Assembly (NCBI RefSeq): GCF_036320965.1 | Contig: NC_092236.1 | Span: 15,224,018-15,288,017, forward strand | Direction: 5' to 3' | DNA length: 64,000 bases | Origin: Panulirus ornatus | Taxonomy: Eukaryota; Arthropoda; Malacostraca; Decapoda; Palinuridae | In this document: positions 23,220 through 35,200 of the stretch, piece after piece | Layout of the letters: the number at the start of each line of letters is the position of its first letter | Position numbering within the stretch: position 1 is the first letter of the stretch | The notes under the pieces: model-generated | Databases searched by the model: none | What the model saw: the letters and a program-made list of their open reading frames with translations, nothing else | Told to the model about the DNA's origin: nothing | Made by a program: the position numbers and the translations under genes

Positions 23220-26200
23220 GTAAATACTGCCGAATCAAGGTTCCATACCTTATTTATTTTTTATACAGTCTAAATCTTTCCTTTTCATTATATTTGATGT
23301 CTCATAATTTGATAGTAGGACATTGACACGCACTGTTTATGGTGATACTACTGTCCCGACTGAGGAGCATTAAAGTGGTGCCCAGAACCACCTCACACCC
23401 TCCATGTTAGGCTTCTGTTTGTAATTTCTGTCTCATCAAGACAAGTCTAGTGGGCTAGTCCTGCCATCTTCCCATGCACCTACTCATACCTCACTTATTT
23501 TCACACAAGTTCTCTTGCCATCTGTGTGCACTATTGTTTTTAAATGTAATGATAGAATCCAACATACCTATGGCTCTTACTCCCTAGCATCATGGGGATG
23601 CTAAGAATCCCCAGGTTCCTCCCAGACTCTAATGCCAATGTGAAAAAGGGATTAGAAAGTAGTAATACAAGCCACTTCCATGACCTTTCCTTCTCTGATA
23701 GACCTTCCTCTTTTTCTCTTCACTGTAACAGCATTTGTGGTCTTTCTAGTAACTAGTCTTCTGTTGAACACCATCTGTCTTGTGCTTTTCCTTATATCTT
23801 ACTTCTCTTGAGACCCAGTTGTCTAATGATGTTCTCACTAGCCCCCTTTTCATATTTCTGTATCAAAGGTGGTGTCTGTGCTTATTCCAACATCAACACA
23901 TATGCATGCCTTGAGGACCCTGACTCCCCAAACTTTATTATTATCTGGCTCAAGGTTTGTCTCCAAACTACCATACCTTTCCTTTGTTTCATGTACTGCT
24001 CTTCTAATTCTACAAATTTTATATCTTTCTTCAACCATCAAAACTCCTACCATGAGACTGTGGCATCCTCTCACCTGCAAGCTGAGATCTTTCTAGGGGA
24101 TTTCAATGTTCACAGTGGGGAATAGTTGAATTCCTCCCATACAGATACTGGGGATATTGAAGTCCTCTACTATCACTCCCACCCATCTATATTCCTGACT
24201 GCTAATATTCTGGGTCTTTTTCATCTCTAATCCTTTGTGCTTAAATACACTCTTTTACCCCCAATTGTTTCATCTGACCACACTTTCATAAATGTATCTA
24301 TTGTAATGGTTCCTTACTCCCCAGCAGCCCCTTCTAAATGTAAATATTGGTACCTTGATAAAGATGAATTACTTATGAAAATTCTTTTCTAACTTTTCTT
24401 GGGTAAATTGCTGTCTCTTATGTGGTGATGCTTCTGTCTCTGCCAAATGCATTACTGAGGCTATTGTTGTGGGAATGGAAGCATTTATCCCCTTTTCCTT
24501 CATCTGCATCTGTTGTACACCAATAATCTTAATGCTGTAAATACACAGTCTCACTCCCAATTGGTTTAACTGACCCCATCAGTCTCACTCCCAATTGGTT
24601 TATCTGACCCCATCCTCATAAATACATCTATTTTAACAGAATAACTTTTGAAAATTCTTTTCTGTCTTTCCTTGGGCAAATTATTGTCTTATATGTTGAT
24701 GTTTCTATTTTCACCAGATGCATTGCAGAGGTTTTGTTGAAGTAATGGAAGCAAAAAAATCCCTCTTCCTCCAAGATGACATCTCCCATTTCATGGTTCA
24801 GTCGTTCTTGTTCTGAGGCCATTCAGACAAGGGGTTAGGCATATCAAGCTTGGAAAACATTTCCTTCCTGTGACTCCCATTCTGCATTTATCACTGCCCT
24901 AGTCATTACAAGTACATTATCTATGAGGCAAGGTGTTCCTTTGTTCAAAGGAAGTGCAATAACCTCTTCTTGTCATCCTTGTTTTTGTTTTAGCTAAGGT
25001 CATCACTTGACTTTTCCCTCACTTTTCCATTTTGACTGTATTATAGTTGTCTTTCCTTTAGAGAAAGCAACTTTATTTTGTTCCTGTTTCTCCTCTAACT
25101 CTACTTTGGATGACTCTGACATTCCTTCACCCCATGATGTTTCTTTTACTAATCCTATGCCCCTTCCTGTATTGTCTTTTCAAACTGTTTGAAAAGCACT
25201 TCTCTCTGTGGACACAAGTAAGGCTTATGGTCATAGTGGTATCCATCCCCATATACTGAAAGAGTATGCCTCTGAACTTGCACCTGTGCTTGCTTGTCTG
25301 TTTTCTTTTCTGTTTGGAAACCAGAACTTTCCTTTCTTCTTGGAAACATTTACTGGTTCATCCCATCCCCAAGAAGGGTGACAGCTCTAACCTCTCTAGG
25401 TAATGTCCTGCTGCTTTGATATTTACAATTTCCAAAGTCTTTGAATCCCTCCGGAACCCCCATATCCTGAAACATTTTGAATCTTGTAGTCTTCTCACCT
25501 GTCACTAGTATAGCTTCTAAAAGGCAAGATCTACTGGTGATATTGTTTCCTCTTTTACTAATGTCTGATCATTATCCCTGAAAGATTTTGGGGAATCCTA
25601 TGTAGTTGACATTGATATATCCAAAGCTTTTGACTGGGTGTGCATTGGGGTCTCATCTTTAAGCTCCTCTCTTTTGGCTTCCCTCCTTTACTTTGCTCCC
25701 TCATGTTTAGTCTCCTCTCTGGCCAGTCTATCTGAATGGTTGTTGATGGTTCAGCCTCTCCTTTCTCCAACAACAGCAGTGTTGCTCAAGGTTTTGTCCT
25801 GTTGCCTAAACTTTTTCTCCTTTTTATCAACGATTTCCCCTCTTCCACAAATAACCAGATGCATTCTTATGCTGACGACTGAACAGTGCATTCCTCCAAA
25901 CCCTTCAGTTCTGCTGCTTTCTCTCATGTCTGCATCCTCTGACCACTTCACATTAACCAGACTTGGACAGGATATCTCAGTTGGCAGACAATATCTGGTT
26001 GGACAGGATATCTCAGTGGGCAGACAATATCTGGTTAAGTTTAATGCCAAGACCCAGTTTCTGCCTGTCTTTTTTTGAAAATTTCTCACAGCCTTCCTCT
26101 CCTTCACTGTTTCTGTAATTCCACTCCTTGACTCAAAGAACATATTTAGTATTACTGAAACATCTTCTCTGTCTTGGAAACCCCAGATTATGGAAATAGC

Positions 26201-29200
26201 TAAGTCCTCCACTAAAAAGCTGGGAATGCTGTTTAGATTTAAAAATTTCAATTCCTCTGAACAGGTGTTTTGTTTATACAAAGGGTTGATCTATGGAGTA
26301 ATCCTTTCACATCTGGGGTGGTTCTAGCTCTGCATTCTTTCCTGATAGAGTTGAGTTGAAAGCAGTCTGACTTATAAACTCTCCAAAGCTATGCTCAAAA
26401 CTTGATCCACTTGGCCTACGATGCAGTGTTGGTTCACTTTTCCTCTTCTCTAGGTATTACTTTAGTTTTTGCTCCCAAGAGATGGCTGCTAGCTATTATA
26501 GGACCCAGTGACTCTTCTGCCCTGTACTGCTCTCTCCTTTGTCTCTCATTACATATCACCAAACCTCCCCGAGATAACTCCTAAACACTTAAATTCTCAT
26601 CTCTTCCAGTCTTTCTCCCCCCATACCTGTAACCAGTTTAGTATACTTTATTTTTTCACTCTAAAGTAGTTTTCCTTTCAAACACTATTATTTTACTTTT
26701 ACTTGCATTTGTTTTTAATCACCTGCACTAAGGTACATCACAAAATACACTTAAACCTTTTGCAACTCCTCTCCACTCTCAGCAAACAACACAGTATCAT
26801 CCGTAAACAGGCTTGTCACAAGCCACCATATCTCACTGCCTTTGCATTCCCTCTCCCTAGTTTTGCTTTTACCTCTCTTATCATTCCATCCATTTATATG
26901 TTAAAATGCCACATTGACATCTCAGATGCCACACAATGCGCATTTCATATTGCACTTGTTTTAGGTAGTGTAGGGATATATTCACATTATTTTGGTCATA
27001 GTCTGCATCAAGCTACCATGTGGTTAGGTTGTATACAGAGAATTATGATTTTATTTGTTAAATAATTTTGCAATCCTTACAGTTCAAAATGGCATCAAGT
27101 GATAGAGTTAAAAGAAAGTGTGTGAACTGTATATTGTATTACAGTATATTGTATTAAAAAACGGCTCATAGATTGCATTCTTGATTTCACGGACTTCAGC
27201 ATTCATGGATATCCATCCATCCATCCATCCATCCCCCCCCATTAGTCCATTAAGTCAAGGGTTTACTGTATTTGTTAGAAGTGGAGGGAAGAAGGAGAAA
27301 CGGGAGACCAAATTGGAGATGGGAGGATGGAGTGAAAAGTGTTTTTAGCAGTTGAGGCCTGGACATGTAGGAAAGGCGTGCAGGAAAGAGTGAATTGTAA
27401 CAGCATAGTATATTGGGGTTGACGTGCTGTCAATGGACTGAACCAGGGCATGTGAAACGTCTGGGGTCTGTGGGGCCTAGATGTGGATAAGGGGCAATGG
27501 TTTTGGTTACCCATGACAGCTAGAAATTGAATGTTAGCAGATGTGGCTTTTCTTTATGTTTCCTGGCACTGCCTTGCTGATGAAAAGGAGGGTGATTAGA
27601 TGTGGGGGAGGAGAAGAGAATGTATATGCTTATCTTTTTTCTTTTCCTTCATGCACTTGTGATGTTTCCTGTGGTGTGGGGTGGCATCAGGAATGGATGA
27701 AGTCAAGCAAGTATGAATATTTACATGTGTATATATGTATGTTTATGCTGAAAAAAATGGAAAAAGGAGATACGAGATCCCGAGCACTTTCGTGTATTAA
27801 CACATCTTCAGAGGACAGAAGTGCTTAGGATCTTGTGTTTCCTTTTCCATGTGGTTTTTTCAGCATTTATAAAATCACGTTGTGATTTTGTGCACTTATG
27901 TGTACATATGTATGTATGTTTATGTTTGTGTATGTGTGTATATGTACATATATGTATATTTGGGTGGATGTGTCCTCCTTCATCTGTTTCCTGGTGCTAT
28001 GTTGCTAATGTGGGAAACAGCAATCAGGTACAGAAATAAAAAAGTTTTAATAATATCAACATGAAATCTTGTCCCACACTCTTATGTCAAAAAATTCCCC
28101 ATCCGCAAGTGGTACCTGTACCGACTTATTTTGGTTGGGAGGAAACCAACTAGTCATTTTCTGAACAATAGATTTCGTTATTTCATTGTCCATCCATATA
28201 TCTCCCATAGATGTATCTGTTTTCTTATTATTCAAGTTTATATTCCTTGTATGTCTACAATGGACTGGTTCATGTGGCAATTCTGATGCATATTATCTTA
28301 GTTTATCTTCAGTCCATCAGATAGATCTTAGATGAACTATCTACATATTTTAGAATTCTTTATCATTTGACAAATGTATTTGCACTAATACATGCACACA
28401 ACATACATAACTGTCCAAACAACTCCTAAACAATGAGACAGCTTGTAAATGCAGATATAGATTATTGTTTATCTGCCTGTGTTCAGTTGTGTGTTAATTA
28501 GGTAGTAGAGATAAATATAAATATTTTAGTGCTCTGAAGCCTTTCCAGTATCACCAGTTTCCACAAATGGCTTTCTGCCTTTCAGGCTGATGTTTCTCCA
28601 TTTATCACCAATTTCCAGAAATGCCTTCCTGCCTTTCAGGTTATGACCTGCCCACTATCACGGATATTATTCAAAAACAACTCGAGAAATATCTAAGCAA
28701 ATTTGAAGGTCTTCACATCCCTGCAATACCTACGATAGATATTGAGTATGAAGATATTGTCAGGTAAGAAAATCCTGCCTAGCTTATTACTTAATGTAAG
28801 AAAACTTTATTTTTTCTCTTTATTTCATTTGTAATTACCACAGGAACTCTTTCTAAGAAAAAACCTAATGTGACCTAGGACTTGTTTCCAAGAGGTTCCT
28901 GCAGCCCTAAAAGCTGTTCTGTTTCCAGTAGCAGAAAAATGTGGATTCTTTTGGAGTGAGAGGCTGTACTCCTAACAATACAACCCTGTCAGAGTTGACA
29001 TTACACCCATGGTGTAATCTCATGCAGGCATAGTTCAGTAATACCAGGGGGAAGCCTTAGAGAGTGAAGCATTCTTAAGGAAAATCTCTTTCAGTATCCC
29101 TATTACAAGGCCTCTATTTTCTCTGTAAACTATCCACCCTATTTTCTTTCCATTTTTGAACCCCATTTTTTGTATTTCTTCACCCTCATCTCATCAATGT

Positions 29201-32200
29201 CTGTCTTCCCTTCAGCGTTGCCTTCAGTCTGAACAATATTGATCTCTCTGGAGTAAGCAATGTGAATGTCACAGAATTTGCACATCACGGCAAGAAGCCG
29301 GGCAGCCAGTCACTGACAACTGTATTGCCACAAATCAGCCTTTCCATTGGGGACTATGTATCTGCTGGCCACCTCCTCAATCTGCCCTTCAATGGAGAAG
29401 GGCCTGTGAGGTGAGTGCCACCCTACCAATTCCTGACAATTTTACCTCATTCTTCTGTGATTGATTTTTTGTCTTAAAAACAGGAGAGTAGTTTTATATA
29501 AACTGAATGATGTACACTAATTTTACGGATGCATATGTAGGAAGCCAGATATTTTTATTTAGGGCTCTGTGATTAAATGAAAGACTTGTACCATGGGGGC
29601 TGGGAATCTTTTCCTCCTATATTTCTTTCCAGAAGCTGGAAAGACGTTCTTTGCTTGTGCAGGAAATAGCAAACAAATGTGAAAGGAAAAAGTAGAAAGT
29701 AGTGTAATTACATATTATTACTAGGACTAGTAAGAGTACATAGTTACCTTACCTTCCCCTAGCAACCTACAAGAACCAAATACATTCAAACACTTGTTGC
29801 AGAATATCATTAATGATAACTAAAAAGAAAAAGATTATAACATAAAGACAATAATGATAATTGTAAAATTTTTTACCATACTTGATCGCCATTTCCAGCC
29901 ATAATGAGGTAGCGCCAGGAAACAGACAAAGGAAAGGCACATCTACTATCATACATATATATACATTATTTATTCGTTCATTTATTTATTATACTTAATT
30001 GCTGTTTTCTGCATTAGATAGGTAGTGCCAAGAAACAGTCGAAGAATGGCCCATCCACTCATGTACACATATACATAAATAAATGCCCATACATGCATAT
30101 ATTGGTTCTCAGTGAATGTAGGTTTGCGGCAGGGGTGTGTGATGTCTCCATGGTTGTTTAATTTGTTTATGGATGGGGTTGTTAGGTAGGTGAATGCAAG
30201 AGTTTTGGAAAGAGGGGCAAGGATGAAGTCTGTTGGGGATGAGAGAGCTTGGGAAGTGAGTCAGTTGTTGTTCGCTGATGATACAGCGCTGGTGGCTGAT
30301 TCATGTGAGAAACTGCAGAAGCTGGTGACTGAGTTTGGTAAAGTGTGTGAAAGAAGAAAGTTAAGAGTAAATGTGAATAAGAGCAAGGTTATTAGGTACA
30401 GTAGGGTTGAGGGTCAAGTCAATTGGGAGGTGAGTTTGAATGGAGAAAAACTGGAGGAAGTGAAGTGTTTTAGATATCTGGGAGTGGATCTGGCAGCGGA
30501 TGGAAACATGGAAGCGGAAGTGGATCATAGGGTGGGGGAGGGGGCGGAAATTCTGGGAGCCTTGAAGAATGTGTGGAAGTCGAGAACATTATCTCGGAAA
30601 GCAAAAATGGGTATGTTTGAAGGAATAGTGGTTCCAACAATGTTGTATGGTTGCGAGGCATGGACTATGGATAGAGTTGTGCGCAGGAGGATGGATGTGC
30701 TGGAAATGAGATGTTTGAGGACAATGTGTGGTGTGAGGTGGTTTGATCGAGTAAGTAACGTAAGGGTAAGAGAGATGTGTGGAAATAAAAAGCGTGGTTG
30801 AGAGAACAGAAGAGGGTGTTTTGAAATGGTTTGGTCACATGGAGAGAATGAGTGAGGAAAGATTGACCAAGAGGATATATGTGTCGGAGATGGAGGGATA
30901 GAGGAGAAGAGGGAGACCAAATTGGAGGTGGAAAGATGGAGTGAAAAAGATTTTGTGTGATCGGGGCCTGAACATGCAGGAGGGTGAAAGGAAGGCAAGG
31001 AATAGAGTGAATTGGAGCGATGTGGTATACCGGGGTTGACGTGCTGTCAGTGGATTGAATCAAGGCATGTGAAGCGTCTGGGGTAAACCATGGAAAGCTG
31101 TGTAGGTATGTATATTTGCGTGTGTGGACGTATGTATATACATGTGTATGGGGGGGGGTTGGGCCATTTCTTTCGTCTGTTTCCTTGCGCTACCTCGCAA
31201 ACGCGGGAGACAGCGACAAAGCAAAAAAAAAAAAAAAAAAAAACATGCACATATAGATACATATACATATCAGCATATACACATATACGTACACATACAA
31301 AGACATGTGTATATACACATGTACATAATCATACTTGCTTGCCTTCATCTATTCCTGGTGCTACCCTGACCCACAGGAAACAGCATTGCTATCCCCTGCT
31401 TCAGTGAGGTAGCACCAGGAAGACAGACAAAAAAGGCCCCATTCATTCACTTTCAGTCTCTAGCTGTCATATGTAATGCACTGAAACCACAGCCCCTTAT
31501 CCATATCCAGGCCCCACAGACCTTTCTATAGTTTACCCCAGATGTTTCACATGCCCTGATTCAGTCCTTTGACAGCATGTCGAACCAATATACCATATCA
31601 TTCCAATTCACTATATTCCTTGTATGCCTTTTACCCTCCTGTATGTTCAGGCCCCAATCGCTCAAAATCTTTTGGTCTCCCGTTTCTCCTTGTTCCCTCC
31701 ACCTCTGACCCATATATCCTCTTTGTCAATCTCTCCTCGTTCATTCTCTCCATATATCCAAACCATTTCAATACACCCTCTTCTGCTGTCTCAACCACAC
31801 TCTTTTTTTATTTCCACACATCACTTTTACCCCTTCATTACTTACTCGATCAAACCACCTCACACCACGTATTGTCCTCAAACATACCAACACATCCACC
31901 CTCCTCCATACAACCATATCTATAGCCCATGTCTTGAAACCATGTAACATTGTTGGAACTACTGTTTCTTCGAACATGCCCATTTTTGCTCAGAGATAAT
32001 GTTCTCTCCTTCCACACATTCTTCATTGCTCCCAGAACCTTCACCCCCTCCCCACCCTGTGACTCACTTCCGCTTCCATGGTTCCATTTGCTGTTAAGTC
32101 CACTCCCAGGTATATAAAACACTTCACTTCCGCCAATTTTTCTCCATTCAAACTTACCTCCCAATTGACTTGTCCCTCAACCCTATTGAGCCTAATAACT

Positions 32201-35200
32201 TTGCTCTTATTCACATTTACTCTCAACTTTCTCCTTTCACACCCTTTTCCAAACTCAGTCACCAACCTCTGTAGTTTTTCTCTTGAATCAGCCACTAGAG
32301 CTATATCATTGGCAAACAACAACTGACTCACTTCCCAGGCCCTCTCATCCCCAACAGATTGCATACTCGCCCTTCTCTCCAAAACTCTTGCATTTATCTC
32401 CCTAACCACCCCAGATGCTTCAAAGTCCCTGGTTCAATCCATTGACAGCACATCGACCCCAGTATACCACATCGTTCCAATTCACTCTATTCCTTGCACG
32501 CCTTTCACCCTCATGTATGTTCAGGCCCCAATCGCTCAAAATCTTTTTCACTCCATCCCTCCAACTCCAGTTTGGTTTCCCACTTCTCCTTGTTTCCCTC
32601 CACCTCTGACAAATATATTCTCTTTTTCAATCTTTCCTCACTCATTCTCTCCATATCTCCAAACCATTTCAACTCAGCCCCTTTACCCTTGAGCTTAGTT
32701 TCACTCAGAGCTAGAACATTGAGGTTTCTTTCCTCAAACATACAACTATCTCTCCTTTCTCCTCATCTTGGTTTCATCTACACACATTCAGACACCACAG
32801 TCTGAGCCTTCGAGGAGGATGAGCACTCCCTGCTTGACTCCTTCTGTTTCCCTTTTTAGAAATTTAAATACACGCACATATACATGCATATACATATCAA
32901 CATTTTGTTACTTTTATTTTCATATTATACTTTGTCGCTGTCTCTCGCATTAGCGAGGTAGCGCAAGGAAACAGACGAAAGAATGGCCCAACCCACTCGC
33001 ATACACATGTATTTACATACACATCCTCACATGCACATATACATACCTATACATTTCAACATATACATATATATACATATGCAGACATATACATACATAC
33101 ACATGTACATAATTCATACTTGTTGCCTTCACTCATTCTCGTTGCCACCCCACCACACATGAAATGACAACCCTCTCCCCTCGCATGCTCGCGAGGTAGT
33201 GCCAGGAAAAAATAACAAAGGCCACATTCGTTCACACTCAGTCACTAGCTGTCATGTATAATGCACCGAAACCACAGTTCCCTTTCCACATCCAGGCCCC
33301 ACAAAACTTTTCATGGTTTACCCCAGACGCTTCACATGCCGTGGCTCAATCCATTGACAGTACGTCGACCCCAGTATACCACATCGTTCCAATTCACTCT
33401 ATTCCTTGCACGCCTTTCACCCTCATGCATGTTCAGGCCTCAATGGCTCAAAATATTTTTCACTCCATCTTTCCAACTCCAATTCGGTATCCCACTTCTC
33501 CTCGTTCCCTCCACCTCTGACACATATATCCTCTTTGTCAATCTTTCCTCACTCATTCTCTCCATGTGACCAAACCATTTCAAAACTCCCTCTTCTGCTC
33601 TCTCAACCACACTCTTTTTATTACCACACATCTCTCTTACCCTTTCATTACTTACTTGATCAAACCACCTCACACCACATATTGTCCTCAAACATCTCAT
33701 TTCCAGAACATCCACCCTCATCCGCACTACTCACCCATGCCTCACAACCATATAACATTGTTGAAACCACTATTCCTTCAAACATACCCATTTTTGCGCT
33801 CCAAGATAATGTTCTTGCCTTCCACACATTTTTCAACGCTCCCAGAACTTTGGCCCCCTCCCCCACCCTGTGACTCACTTCCACTTCCTTGGTTCCATCC
33901 GCTGCCAAATCCACTCCCTGATATCTAAAACACTTCACTTCCTCCAGTTTTTCTCCATTCAAACTTCCCTCCCAGTTGACTTGTCCCTCAACTTGCTCTT
34001 ATTCACATTTACTCTCAGCTTTCTTCTTTCACACACTTTACCAAACTCAGTCAGCAGCTTCTGCAGTTTCTCACCCGAATCAGCCACCAGCACTATATCA
34101 TCAGCGAACAACAACTGAATCGCTTCCCAAGCCCTCTCATCCGCAACAGACTGCATACTTGCCACTCTCTCCAAAACTCTTGCATTTACCTCCCTAACAA
34201 CCCCATCCATAAACAAATTAAACAACCTTAGAGACATCACGCACCCCTGCTGCTAACCGACATTCAATGAGAACCACTCACTTTCCTCTCTTCCTACTCG
34301 TACACATGCCTTACATCCTCGATAAAAACTTTTCACTGCTTCTAACAACTTGCCTCCCACACCATATATTCTTGATACCTTCCACAGAGCATCTCTATCA
34401 ACTCCATCATATGCCTTCTCCACATCCATAAATGCTACATACAAATCCATTTGCTTTTCTAAGTATTTCTCACATACATTCTTCAAAGCAAACACCTGAT
34501 CCACACGTCCTTTACCACTTCTGAAACCACACTGCTCTTCCCCAATCTGATGCTCTACATACCCTCACCCTCTCTATCAATACCCTCCCATTTGATTTCC
34601 CAGGAATATTTCCCCGGAATATTACCACACATCTCTCTTACCCTTTCATTACTTCCTCGATCAAACCACCTCACACCACATATTGTCCTCACACATCCCA
34701 ATTCCAACACACCCACCCTCCTCAGCACAACCCTATCTAAAGGCCATGCCTCACAACCATATAGTTGGACCACCATTCATTCAAACATAACCATTTTTGC
34801 TCTCCGAGATAATGTTCTCACCTTCCACACATTTTTCAACGCCCTGAGACCCTTTGCCCTTTCCCCTAACCCAAGACTCTCTTCTTCTTCAATGGTTCCA
34901 TCCAATGCCAAATCCACTCCCAGATATCTAAAACACTTCACTTCCAGTTTTTCTCCATTCAAACTTACCTCCCAATTGACTTGTCCCTCAACCCTGCTGA
35001 ACCTAATAACCTTGCTCTTATTCACATTTACTGTCAGCTTTCTTCTTTCGCACACTTTACCAAACTCAGTCACCAACTTCTGCAGTTTCTCACCCGAATC
35101 AGCCACCAGCCCTGTATCATCAGCGAACAACAACTGACTCACTTCCAAGCCCTCTCATCCACAACAGACTGCATACTTGCCCCTCTCTCCAAAACTCTTG

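Larger units (their letters stand above)
23690..26640 (+). mobile_element. Degenerate Jockey-like LINE
   Basis: Plus-strand remnant in intron 1. Endonuclease part: 'SNINTYACLEDPDSPNF' and 'AEIFLGDFNVHSGE' (about 23885-24123), with catalytic-type GDFNVH, then 'SSDHTFI' near 24270. RT part: 'DISKAFD' (about 25613-25632), 'FINDFPSSTNNQ' and 'HSYADD' followed by a stop (about 25825-25880, motif C), then 'KTQFLPV' and a C-terminal 'ILISSSLSPHTC'-like region to about 26640. It has many stops and frameshifts, so it is old and inactive. It differs from the RTE family in motif style (YADD, DISKAFD). Confidence 0.75.

Noticed and set aside
28056..28280. 74-codon minus-strand frame in intron 1
   Set aside because: Looks locally protein-like, but I recognise no family and it has no flanking signals.
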